Below are positions 19,937 through 28,180 of a stretch of DNA of 64,000 nt, piece after piece (position 1 is the stretch's first letter; each line of letters opens with the position of its first letter). Below the pieces are notes generated by a model. That model made no database searches, was not told where the DNA came from, and was given only the letters and a program-made list of their open reading frames with translations. The stretch comes from Ralstonia pickettii DTP0602 (GTDB taxonomy: Bacteria; Pseudomonadota; Gammaproteobacteria; Burkholderiales; Burkholderiaceae). The stretch covers positions 806,001 through 870,000 of the forward strand of contig CP006667.1 in NCBI GenBank assembly GCA_000471925.1. Direction: 5' to 3'. The translations under genes were made by a program, and so were the position numbers.

Positions 19937-20848
19937 ATGAAACCACTGCACACCCGACGACCCGCCACCCGCCGCACGCTCGCGGCCGCCGCCCTGTTGC
20001 TGGCTGCCGGCGCCGCCCAGGCCGCCGACGGCGACACGCTGAAGAAGATCAAGGACAGCGGCGTGATCTCGCTGGGCTATCGCGAATCGTCGATCCCATT
20101 CTCGTACACCGACGGCAAGGAGGTGATGGGCTACTCGCACGAGATCCTGCTGCAGATCGTCGAGAAGGTGAAGAGCGATCTCAAGATGCCCAACCTGCAG
20201 GTGCGCATGACGCCGATCACTTCGCAGAACCGCATCCCGCTGGTGCAGAACGGCACCATCGATATCGAATGCGGCAGCACCACCAACAACCTGGAGCGCC
20301 AGAAGCAGGTGGCATTCTCCAACAGCCTGTTCGTCTACGGCATCAAGATGCTGACCAAGAAGGATTCGGGCGTGAAGGAGTTCACCGACCTGAAGGACCG
20401 CAACGTGGTCACCACCGCCGGCACCACCGGCGAGCGTCTCCTGGTCAAGATGAATGGCGAGAAGGCCATGAACATGAACCTGATCAGCACCAAGGACCAT
20501 GGCCAGTCCTTCCTGATCCTGGAAACCAACCGCGCCGCGGCCTTCGTCATGGACGAGCCGCTGCTGTACGGCGAGCGCACCAAGGCCAAGAGCGCGGGCG
20601 ACTGGGTGGTGGTCGGCGCACCACTGCAGACGGAGAACTACGCCTGCATGTTCCGCAAGGATGATCCTTCGTTCAAGAAGCTGGCCGATGGCGTGATCGC
20701 CGAGCTGCAGACCAGCGGCCGCGCCGAGAAGCTCTACAACAAGTGGTTCATGGCACCGATCCCGCCGCGCGGCATCAATATGAATTACCCGCTGTCGGCC
20801 GACATGAAGGCGCTGTTCGCGGCGCCGAACGACAAGGCCTACCAGTAA
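19937..20848 (+). CDS. Glutamate/aspartate-type ABC transporter binding protein
   Basis: A periplasmic solute-binding protein (family 3) of 303 residues with a signal peptide ending GAAQAAD. The start is ATG 19937, six bases after AAGGAG; an in-frame ATG at 19907 lacks this. Motifs typical of GltI/AatJ are present: LGYRESSIPFSYTDGKEVMG, then IDIECGSTTNNLERQKQV and YNKWFMAPIPPRGINMNYPL. It should bind acidic amino acids. No permease or ATPase gene is adjacent, so it either works with a transporter encoded elsewhere or serves the neighbouring dehydrogenase pathway. Confidence 0.88.
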   Translation: MKPLHTRRPATRRTLAAAALLLAAGAAQAADGDTLKKIKDSGVISLGYRESSIPFSYTDGKEVMGYSHEILLQIVEKVKSDLKMPNLQVRMTPITSQNRIPLVQNGTIDIECGSTTNNLERQKQVAFSNSLFVYGIKMLTKKDSGVKEFTDLKDRNVVTTAGTTGERLLVKMNGEKAMNMNLISTKDHGQSFLILETNRAAAFVMDEPLLYGERTKAKSAGDWVVVGAPLQTENYACMFRKDDPSFKKLADGVIAELQTSGRAEKLYNKWFMAPIPPRGINMNYPLSADMKALFAAPNDKAYQ

Positions 20849-20888
20849 GGGCAGGGCGGTGCCGCCGTGGCGCTGACTCCGCCCGGCG

Positions 20889-20916
20889 GTTATTTAGCCA
20901 TAATGAATCGTTATTT
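20889..20916 (+). promoter_or_regulatory. GTTATTT direct repeats upstream of the cystine-type transporter
   Basis: Two copies of GTTATTT start at 20889 and 20910, exactly 21 bp apart, with CATAAT between them so that TTAT...ATAA dyads also form. The AT-rich block stands out in this GC-rich region and lies 135-160 bp upstream of the binding-protein gene. A CysB-like LysR regulator is conceivable because the transporter looks cystine-specific, but this is inference. Confidence 0.35.
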
Positions 20917-21050
20917 CCTCGTTGATAGTGTTTGCGGTAGTGTTGAGCCCGATATAGGCTCATAGCAGCACAACCGGCCGGCGGCCCTTCACGAGAGGTC
21001 GTCGGCGCTGTCTGCATACTTACTGCTTATCCGCATCCACTGGAGAATAT

Positions 21051-21860
21051 ATGCGATCGATTCGAACTGGCTGGCTCAAATCCCTGCTGGCCGCCTCGCT
21101 GCTTGCCGGCGCTGGCCTCACCGCTGCCGCGGCAAATGCCGCCGACCTGCTCGACACCGTCAAGCAGGCCGGCGTGCTGAAGATCGGCCTGGAGGGCACG
21201 TATCCCCCGTTCGGCTTCCGCGGCGCGAAGAACGAGCTGGAAGGGTTCGACGTCGACGTGGCGCGCGCGGTCGCGGGCAAGCTGGGCGTCAAGCCGGAGT
21301 TCGTCACCACCGAATGGAGCGGCATCATCGCCGGCCTGCAGGCGGGCAAGTTCGATGTGATCGTCAACCAGGTCGCCGCCACGCCGCAGCGCAAGCAGGC
21401 GCTGGATTTCTCCAAGCCCTACGTCTACTCCGAAGCGCAGCTGATCCAGCGCAAGGATGACAAGCGAGAGTTCAAGTCGCTGGAAGCGCTCAAGGGCCAC
21501 AAGCTCGGCGTGAGCCTGGGCAGCAACTACAATGACCTGGCCAAGTCGGTGCCCGGCATCGACGTCAAGACCTATCCGGGCGCGCCCGAATACCTGCGCG
21601 ACCTGGCGGCGCAGCGCGTCGACGCCGCGCTCAATGACCGCCTGATGGTCGCTTACCTGATCAAGACGGCCAACCTGCCGCTGCGCCCGGGCGCGGTGGT
21701 GCCGGGCGCCAGCTCGGAAGTCGCGATCCCGTTCCGCAAGGACAACCCCAAGTTTGCCCAAGCGATCGACCGCGCGCTGGATGACCTGCGCAAGGATGGC
21801 ACGCTGACCAAGCTGTCGGCGAAGTGGTTCGGCACTGACGTGACCAAGCCAGCCAAGTAA
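21051..21860 (+). CDS. Cystine-type amino acid ABC transporter binding protein
   Basis: A periplasmic binding protein of 269 residues with a signal peptide (cleavage near AAANAAD). The family-3 fold shows LKIGLEGTYPPFGFR, then LEGFDVDVARAVAGKLGVKP and IVNQVAATPQRKQALDFSKP. This pattern is closest to TcyJ/FliY cystine-binding proteins. The C-terminal LSAKWFGTDVTKPAK is also family-like. It is 100 bp upstream of the permease gene on the same strand, presumably one operon. Specificity for cystine is inferred from motif resemblance. Confidence 0.88.
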   Translation: MRSIRTGWLKSLLAASLLAGAGLTAAAANAADLLDTVKQAGVLKIGLEGTYPPFGFRGAKNELEGFDVDVARAVAGKLGVKPEFVTTEWSGIIAGLQAGKFDVIVNQVAATPQRKQALDFSKPYVYSEAQLIQRKDDKREFKSLEALKGHKLGVSLGSNYNDLAKSVPGIDVKTYPGAPEYLRDLAAQRVDAALNDRLMVAYLIKTANLPLRPGAVVPGASSEVAIPFRKDNPKFAQAIDRALDDLRKDGTLTKLSAKWFGTDVTKPAK

Positions 21861-21960
21861 GCAGGGGCGGTATCATGTCGCGGCGCGGCGGCCCCGGAGG
21901 GCTGCCGCGCCGCTTGCCATTTGCGCCGTCCGTTCATCTTCCTACGTCTCCGCCGCCTTC

Positions 21961-22620
21961 ATGTCCGCTCTCCAGCTCGTCATCGATTCCCTGCCTGTGC
22001 TGCTGCAGGGCACGCTGCTGACCATCAAGTTCGCGTTGTGGTCGATGGTCTTCGGGCTGATGCTGGGGACGGTGGTGGCGCTGATGGGCATCAGCCACAG
22101 CCGCGTGCTCAAGGCAGTGGCGCGCACCTATGTCAGCATCATGCGCGGCACGCCGCTGCTGGTGCAGATCTTTGTCGTCTACTATGGGCTGCCCGGTGTT
22201 GGCATCGCGCTGGAACCCACCCCGGCGGGCGTGCTGACGCTCAGCCTGAACGTCGGCGCCTACCTGTCCGAGAGCATGCGCGGCGCAATCCTGGGCGTGG
22301 CGCGCGGTCAATGGCTGGCGGCCTACAGCCTGGGGCTGACGCCGGCGCAGGCGTTGCGCTACGTGGTCGGGCCGCAGGCGCTGCGGCTGGCAGTGCCGAG
22401 CCTGTCCAACAGCCTGATCAGCCTGATCAAGGACACCTCGCTGGTGTCGGTGATCACCGTGACTGAGCTGCTGCGCACGGCGCAGGAGGTGATCGCGGCC
22501 ACTTACCAGCCATTGCCGCTGTACCTGGCGGTGGCGGCGATCTACTGGGTGCTGAGCACGGGCTTATCCGGGTTGCAGCATATGCTGGAGCGGCGCTTGT
22601 CGCTGCCGGGGCGGCACTGA
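21961..22620 (+). CDS. Cystine-type amino acid ABC transporter permease
   Basis: An inner-membrane HisM-family permease of 219 residues with about five helices. The N-terminal helix is followed by the conserved YVSIMRGTPLLVQIFVVYYG. The EAA loop that docks the ATPase reads AAYSLGLTPAQALRYVVGPQ. It pairs with the binding protein just upstream (TcyL-like). No ATP-binding subunit follows; the operon ends at a strong terminator, so the ATPase must be encoded elsewhere. Confidence 0.9.
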   Translation: MSALQLVIDSLPVLLQGTLLTIKFALWSMVFGLMLGTVVALMGISHSRVLKAVARTYVSIMRGTPLLVQIFVVYYGLPGVGIALEPTPAGVLTLSLNVGAYLSESMRGAILGVARGQWLAAYSLGLTPAQALRYVVGPQALRLAVPSLSNSLISLIKDTSLVSVITVTELLRTAQEVIAATYQPLPLYLAVAAIYWVLSTGLSGLQHMLERRLSLPGRH

Positions 22621-22638
22621 GCGCCGCCGCACCAAAGC

Positions 22639-22670
22639 AAAAGGCCAGCTCCGGGGAGCTGGCCTTTTTT
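22639..22670. terminator. Bidirectional terminator between permease and cyanophycin synthetase
   Basis: A nearly perfect 14-bp stem (AAAGGCCAGCTCC with GGAGCTGGCCTTT) is flanked by A-runs on one side and T-runs on the other. It can therefore end transcription from both convergent genes. Confidence 0.9.
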
Positions 22671-22685
22671 GTCGCCGGTGTGCGA

Positions 22686-25256
22686 TCAGCCCTGCGTGAT
22701 GCGCCCGGCGATATGCCCCAGCGCTTCTTCCACCTGGTCCACCAGGACCAGGCACAGGTCGCCCGCCTGCAGGTGCGATAGCGCGGTGTCGATGGCGAGG
22801 AACTCGCCACGGATCTCCTCGACCTTGCCGGCGCGTTGCGCGCCTTGCAGGCCCTCGCGCAGCAGCGCCAGCACCTCGCCATCGGCGCGGCCGCGCTGGC
22901 ACTGGTCCTGGTACAGGATCACCTCGTCGAACACGCCGCCCAGGATCTGGGTCTGTCGGCGGATATCGTCGTCGCGGCGGTCGCCTGCACCGCTGATCAC
23001 TACCACGCGCCGTTTGGCGGTGATGGTCTCGACCGCGTTGCACAGCGCCTGGATCGCATCCGGATTGTGGCCGTAGTCGGCGATCAGCGTGGCACCGCGG
23101 TAGTCGAACACGTTGAAGCGTCCGGGCGCGGTCTGCGCGTCACTGACGAAGGTGGCCAGGCCGCGGCGGATGATGGTCCAGTCGATGCCCAGCGCCCACG
23201 CGGCGGCGATCGACGACATCGCGTTCTCGACCTGGAAGCCGATGGTGCCGTTGCGCGTCAGCGGGATCTCTGCCAGCGCGATGCGTACCTCGGTATCGCC
23301 CTCGGAGGCAACGATCTCGGCGCCGTCGACGAACACCACGCGTTTGCCCTGCGCACGGTGCGTGGCCATGGCCGGCTGGTTGGGATCGTGCGCGAAGAAG
23401 GTGACGCTGCCAGGGCAGGCGTCGGCCATGCGCACCACCATCGGGTCGGCGGCATTGAGCACGGCCATGCCGTGCGGCGCGACGTTCTGCACGATCACGC
23501 TCTTGAGCACCGCCAGGTCTTCCACCGAGTTGATGAAGGAGAGGCCAAGGTGGTCCCCTTCGCCGACGTTGGTCACCACCGCCACGTCGCAGCGGTCGAA
23601 GGCCAGGCCTTCGCGCAGCAGGCCGCCGCGCGCGGTCTCGAACACGGCGGCGTCCACGTCCGGGTGCAGCAGCACGTTGCGCGCGCTGCGCGGGCCGCTG
23701 CAGTCGCCGGTGTCGATGCGCTCGCCCCGGATATACACGCCGTCGGTGCCGGTCATGCCCATGCGCAGGCCGCTGGCGGCCATGATATGGGTGATCAGGC
23801 GCACGGTCGTGGTCTTGCCGTTGGTGCCGGAGACCGCCACCACCGGGATGCGGCCATCGTTGCCATCGGCGAACATGGTCGAGACGATCGCCTCGCCGAC
23901 CGCGCGGCCCTTGCCGTACGACGGCTGCAGGTGCATGCGCAAGCCCGGCGCGGCGTTGACCTCGACGATGCCGCCGGCCTGTTCCTCGAACGGCTTGAGC
24001 ATGGTCTCGCACACCGCGTCGACGCCGGCGATATCCAGGCCCACCATCTGCGCCGCGGCCACGGCGCGCGCGGCGATGTCCGGGTGGACGTCGTCGGTCA
24101 CGTCGGTGGCGCTGCCGCCGGTGGACAGGTTGGCGTTGTTGCGCAGCACCACGCGCGTGCCCTTGGCCGGCACGGAGTCAGCGGTCAGGTTCTGCTTGGC
24201 CAGCACGGCCAGCGCGATATCGTCGAAGCGGATTTTGGTCAGCGAGGTCGCATGGCCTTCGCCGCGGCGCGGGTCGCGGTTCACTTCCTCGACCAGCTGG
24301 CGCACGGTATGCACGCCGTCGCCGGTGACCTGCGGCGGGTCGCGGCGCGCGGCTGCCACCAGGTGCTTGCCGACCACCAGCAGGCGGAAATCATGGCCCG
24401 GGATATAGCGCTCGACGATCACGTCGGTGCTGATGTCCGAGGCGACCTCATAGGCCGTCATCACTTCCTCGCGGGTGCGGATGCGCACGGCCACGCCCTT
24501 GCCTTGGTTGCCGTCGCGCGGCTTGACCACCACCGGGGCGTCGATTTCCTGCGCGGCGGCCCAGGCTTCCTCGGCGCTGCGCACCGAGCGGCCGAGCGGC
24601 ACCGGCACGCCGGCGGCGTGCAGCAGGCTCTTGGTCAGTTCCTTGTCCTGCGCGATCGATTCGGCCACGGCGCTGGTGCGGTCGGTTTCTGCGGCCTGGA
24701 TGCGGCGCTGCTTGCTGCCCCAGCCGAACTGAACCATCGAACCTTGCGTCAGGCGCCGGTAGGGAATGCCGCGCGCCATGGCGGCATAGACGATCGAGCC
24801 GGTGCTCGGTCCCAGGCGCACGTCCTCGTCCAGCTCGCGCAGGCGGTGCAGCGCGTCGGCCAGGTCAAAGGCGGTGTCGGCGCGCGCGGCCAGGCACAGG
24901 GCCTCTGCCAGTTCGAAGGCGAGCCGGCCGACTTCTTCCTCGCTGTATTGCACGATGACCTGGTAGGTGCCGGGCTCGACCGTCTGTGCGGTGCGGCTGA
25001 ACGTGACCGGGCAGCCGGCGGCGGCCTGCAGGCGCAGCGCCGTCATTTCCAGCACGTGGGCCAGCGACATCTCGCCGGCTTCCTCGTCCGGGTGCAGCGG
25101 CCCGACTTCCGGGAAACGGGCGCGCAGCCGGTCTTCAAAGCCGGGCAGCGCCGACAGCATGTCGGTGGCATCCTGGCAGGCCACGATGGCCTCGATGGCG
25201 GTGTGGCGGCACCACAGGTTCGGGCCCCGCAGGGCCCGGATACGTGAGACTTCCAT
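22686..25256 (-). CDS. cphA: Cyanophycin synthetase (second of tandem pair)
   Basis: Builds cyanophycin, a storage polymer with a poly-aspartate backbone and arginine side chains, using two ATP-dependent ligation sites. The product has 856 residues in three parts. An N-terminal domain (about 1-160) is followed by an ATP-grasp domain with VVVKPRDGNQGKGVAVR and IVEVNAAPGLRMHLQPS, which activates the backbone carboxylate and adds aspartate or arginine. A Mur-ligase-like domain has P-loop SGTNGKTTT (G477 onwards) and the HNP motif (H730) in DYGHNPDA. It is 48 bp downstream of the paralogous gene and probably co-transcribed. All key motifs are intact. Confidence 0.95.
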   Translation of the reverse strand: MEVSRIRALRGPNLWCRHTAIEAIVACQDATDMLSALPGFEDRLRARFPEVGPLHPDEEAGEMSLAHVLEMTALRLQAAAGCPVTFSRTAQTVEPGTYQVIVQYSEEEVGRLAFELAEALCLAARADTAFDLADALHRLRELDEDVRLGPSTGSIVYAAMARGIPYRRLTQGSMVQFGWGSKQRRIQAAETDRTSAVAESIAQDKELTKSLLHAAGVPVPLGRSVRSAEEAWAAAQEIDAPVVVKPRDGNQGKGVAVRIRTREEVMTAYEVASDISTDVIVERYIPGHDFRLLVVGKHLVAAARRDPPQVTGDGVHTVRQLVEEVNRDPRRGEGHATSLTKIRFDDIALAVLAKQNLTADSVPAKGTRVVLRNNANLSTGGSATDVTDDVHPDIAARAVAAAQMVGLDIAGVDAVCETMLKPFEEQAGGIVEVNAAPGLRMHLQPSYGKGRAVGEAIVSTMFADGNDGRIPVVAVSGTNGKTTTVRLITHIMAASGLRMGMTGTDGVYIRGERIDTGDCSGPRSARNVLLHPDVDAAVFETARGGLLREGLAFDRCDVAVVTNVGEGDHLGLSFINSVEDLAVLKSVIVQNVAPHGMAVLNAADPMVVRMADACPGSVTFFAHDPNQPAMATHRAQGKRVVFVDGAEIVASEGDTEVRIALAEIPLTRNGTIGFQVENAMSSIAAAWALGIDWTIIRRGLATFVSDAQTAPGRFNVFDYRGATLIADYGHNPDAIQALCNAVETITAKRRVVVISGAGDRRDDDIRRQTQILGGVFDEVILYQDQCQRGRADGEVLALLREGLQGAQRAGKVEEIRGEFLAIDTALSHLQAGDLCLVLVDQVEEALGHIAGRITQG

Positions 25257-25297
25257 AGAACGGTTTCCGTGTTCTTCTGTGCGCGGTTCAGCTTGGG

Positions 25298-25315
25298 GCC
25301 GCGCTTAGGCGCGGC
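25298..25315 (-). other. Hairpin around the stop codon between the two synthetase genes
   Basis: GCCGCGC and GCGCGGC form a perfect 7-bp stem whose 4-base loop holds the TAA stop of the upstream synthetase. It could stabilise or uncouple the two cistrons. No T-tract follows, so it is not a classical terminator. Confidence 0.45.
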
Positions 25316-27941
25316 GCGCAGGCTGCCCCATCCAGTGGTGCACCAGGTCGACGGTGGCGCCGGTGGCGGCCTCGTCGCACTGCAGTACCAGCAGGTCGCC
25401 CGGCACCAGCTGGCCGAGCGCGGTTTCGATGGCGCTGGCGCGCGTGCCTTCGTCGATGATCTTGGTCACGCGGCGCCCTTCATACAGGCCTTGCTTGAGC
25501 AGCGCGCGCGCTTCGGCATCGGGCAGGGCGCGCTTGACGCTGCGGTCTTCGCACAGGAAGACGCGGTCGAAATGCCGGCCCAGCACCTTGCCCTGGCGCA
25601 CCAGGTCTTCATCGCGGCGCTGCACGCCGGCACCGTAGACCACCATGCGGCGATCGGCCGGGAAACGCTCCAGCGCGGCAGCCAGCGCTTCCAGCGCGGG
25701 GGCGTTGTGGGCGTCGTCGACCACCACGGTGGCGCCGTTGCGCTCGAACAGCGTGAAGCGGCCCGGCACGTCGACCTGGCCGACGTCGAAGGTCACCACG
25801 CCGGCGCGGATCAGGTCGTTGGAGATGCCCAGCGCCCAGCCTGCGGCCACGGCCGCCAGCACGTTCTCGATCTGGAACGCGACGCGGCCGGCATAGGTCA
25901 GCGGCACCGCGGTCACGTCGACCAGCGGGGTTTCGCTGTTGCCGCTGTTCCCGTTAGCCAGCACGATCTTGCCCTCGCGCAGGTACACCGCGCGCTTGCC
26001 GGCGGCGCGGTGCGACACGATCGCGGGCAGCTCCGGCGTCAGGCCGAAGAAGATCACGTCGCCGTCGCACAGTTCGGCCATTTCCACCAGGCGTTCGTCG
26101 CGCGCGTTGAGCACGGCGGCGCCGTCCTTGAGCACCACGTCGACCTGCGTGCGCAGCACGTTGTACATGCGGTCTTCGTCCTCGACGTAGTAGTCGCCGA
26201 GGTGGTCAGGCTGGTCGAAGTTGGTGACCACGCCGACCTGGCAGCGGTCATAGGGCAGGCCTTCAGACAGGATGCTGCCGCTGTCGCTCTCGAACACGGC
26301 GGCTTCTACTGCGCGATTCATCAGGATGCGGTGGGCCGCTTCCCAGTTGGCGCGGTCGCCGCCTTCCACCTGGCGGCGGTCCAGGTACAGGCCGTCGCTG
26401 CAGGCCAGGCCGGTGTGCTTGCCCGACAGCTGCAGCAGGCGCGCCACCAGACGTGCGACCACGGTCTTGCCGTTGGTGCCGGTCACGCCCACCACCGGGA
26501 TGCGGCCCTGGTCGTCCTCGGGGAACAGGTGATCGACGATGGCGCGGCCCACCGGGCGAGGCGTGCCTTCGGCCGGCTTGATATGCATCAGCAGGCCGGG
26601 GCCGGCGTTGACCTCGACGATGGCGCCGCGTTGTTCGGCCAGCGGGCGCGAGATGTCCTCGGCCACCAGGTCGACGCCGGCGATGTCCAGGCCGACCACG
26701 CGCGCGGCCAGTGCGGCATGCGCAGCGACGCTCGGGTGCACGCGGTCGGTCACGTCGAAGGCGACGTTGCCATTGCGCTGGATCAGCACATTCTTGCCTT
26801 CCGGTGGCACCGAGCTGCCATCCATGCCCTGGCGCTTCAGTTCCAGGCGCGCGGCCGAATCGAGGCGCACGCGGTTCAGCGGATGGTCTTCGGTGTTGCC
26901 GCGGCGCGGATCGGAATTGATCTGCAGTTCGATCAGCTCGTCGATGGTCGACTTGCCGTCGCCGACGACGCTGGCGGTCTCGCCCATCGCGGCGGCGACC
27001 AGGCGGCCGCCGACCACCAGCAGGCGGTGTTCGTTGCCGGGGATAAAGCGCTCGACGATCACGCCGCTGCCTTCGTCGATGGCCACGCCGTAGGCGGTCT
27101 CGACTTCCTCGCGGGCCACCAGGTTGGTGAACACGCCGCGGCCGTGGTTGCCGTCATAGGGCTTGACCACCACCGGCACGCCGATGTCCTCGGCAGCGTC
27201 CCAGGCATCTTCCGGCGAATCGACCATGCGGCCTTCCGGCACCGGCACGCCGCAGGATTCCAGCAGGCTCTTGGTCAGGTCCTTGTCGCGCGAGATGCTT
27301 TCGCCGATGGCGCTGGTGCTGTCGGTCTCGGCGGTCCAGATGCGGCGCTGGCGTGCGCCGTAGCCGAGCTGGACCAGGTTGCCGTCGGACAGGCGCAGCG
27401 CCGGGATGTCGCGGTCGTCCGCGGCATCGACGATACAGGCGGTGCTCGGGCCCAGGCAGTGCTCGTCGACCAGGCGGCGCAGGTTGTCCACGGCGGCGGG
27501 GACGTCGAAGGGACGATCCTCGATCGCGGCCATGACCAGGTCGCGGGCGGTGAACAGTGCGGCGCGGGTTACTTCTTCGTGCCAGGCGCGTACGATGACC
27601 TTGTAGACGCCGCGCACCGGGGTCTCCCGGGCCTTGCCGAAGCCGCCCGGCATGCCCGCCAGGTTCTGCAGCTCAAGCGTCACGTGTTCCAGGATATGGC
27701 CCGGCCAGGTGCCTTCCTTCAGGCGTTGCAGGAAGCCGCCGCGCTCGCCGATGCTGCAGCGATGCTCGACCAGCGACGGCAGCCAGGCCGACAGGCGCTC
27801 GTAGAACCCCGGAATCGTGTTGGAGGGAAAGTCCTCCAGTTCCCCGATATCGACCCATGCCTCCAGAACGGGCCGATATGTCCACATATTCGGGCCGCGC
27901 AGCGACATGACATCGAAAATCTCAATGTCCTTCTTTTTCAT
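25305..27941 (-). CDS. cphA: Cyanophycin synthetase paralogue (first of tandem pair)
   Basis: An 878-residue homologue of the downstream synthetase with the same three-domain order. The ATP-grasp region has VVVKPYDGNHGRGVFTN and IVEVNAGPGLLMHIKPAEGT, closer to the cyanobacterial consensus. The Mur-ligase domain has P-loop TGTNGKTVV (G488 onwards). In the usual Mur HNP motif the proline is replaced: DDAHNAPAL (H745). The two proteins differ along their whole length, so the duplication is old. Cyanophycin-making betaproteobacteria are known to carry such pairs. Whether this copy is active alone or as a partner cannot be told from sequence. It starts opposite the ABC exporter gene. Confidence 0.94.
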   Translation of the reverse strand: MKKKDIEIFDVMSLRGPNMWTYRPVLEAWVDIGELEDFPSNTIPGFYERLSAWLPSLVEHRCSIGERGGFLQRLKEGTWPGHILEHVTLELQNLAGMPGGFGKARETPVRGVYKVIVRAWHEEVTRAALFTARDLVMAAIEDRPFDVPAAVDNLRRLVDEHCLGPSTACIVDAADDRDIPALRLSDGNLVQLGYGARQRRIWTAETDSTSAIGESISRDKDLTKSLLESCGVPVPEGRMVDSPEDAWDAAEDIGVPVVVKPYDGNHGRGVFTNLVAREEVETAYGVAIDEGSGVIVERFIPGNEHRLLVVGGRLVAAAMGETASVVGDGKSTIDELIELQINSDPRRGNTEDHPLNRVRLDSAARLELKRQGMDGSSVPPEGKNVLIQRNGNVAFDVTDRVHPSVAAHAALAARVVGLDIAGVDLVAEDISRPLAEQRGAIVEVNAGPGLLMHIKPAEGTPRPVGRAIVDHLFPEDDQGRIPVVGVTGTNGKTVVARLVARLLQLSGKHTGLACSDGLYLDRRQVEGGDRANWEAAHRILMNRAVEAAVFESDSGSILSEGLPYDRCQVGVVTNFDQPDHLGDYYVEDEDRMYNVLRTQVDVVLKDGAAVLNARDERLVEMAELCDGDVIFFGLTPELPAIVSHRAAGKRAVYLREGKIVLANGNSGNSETPLVDVTAVPLTYAGRVAFQIENVLAAVAAGWALGISNDLIRAGVVTFDVGQVDVPGRFTLFERNGATVVVDDAHNAPALEALAAALERFPADRRMVVYGAGVQRRDEDLVRQGKVLGRHFDRVFLCEDRSVKRALPDAEARALLKQGLYEGRRVTKIIDEGTRASAIETALGQLVPGDLLVLQCDEAATGATVDLVHHWMGQPARRA

Positions 27942-27960
27942 TGAATTAGCTTGAGGCAGT

Positions 27961-28008
27961 GGGCGGAACCGCCCGAGAAATGGAAGCCTAACCTTTCAGT
28001 AACGTTAC
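27961..28008. promoter_or_regulatory. Palindromes in the cyanophycin locus divergent promoter region
   Basis: GGGCGG-AA-CCGCCC (27961-27974) and GTAACGTTAC (27999-28008) are perfect dyads in the 239-bp gap between the divergent synthetase and exporter genes. Either could be an operator controlling both directions. For the exporter a TATACT lies at 28087-28092. Confidence 0.4.
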
Positions 28009-28180
28009 AGCGTTGTACGGGTTGACTTTCTTGGCTTAAAAGAGTTTGTGCAATGCATCAGGACCACCCGCTCGTTCGTCGTTATGTATACTGCGGGCGA
28101 ATTCGCGGGCCGCCAGCGCGTGCCCGGCTTAAATTGTTTCAAGTTATGTCCGTACCCCCTGGACGCACGCCGCGCCTTAC

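Noticed and set aside
22836..25247. 803-codon plus-strand ORF opposite a cyanophycin synthetase
   Set aside because: Exact antisense of a gene with full motif support. The translation is rich in His, Arg and Ala, has no recognisable domain and results from high GC with few stops.
22686..27941. Recent duplication of cphA
   Set aside because: The proteins differ throughout, in length and in active-site motifs, so the duplication is old.
25269..27944. 891-codon plus-strand ORF opposite the other synthetase
   Set aside because: Antisense shadow with the same composition; no start signal or motif.
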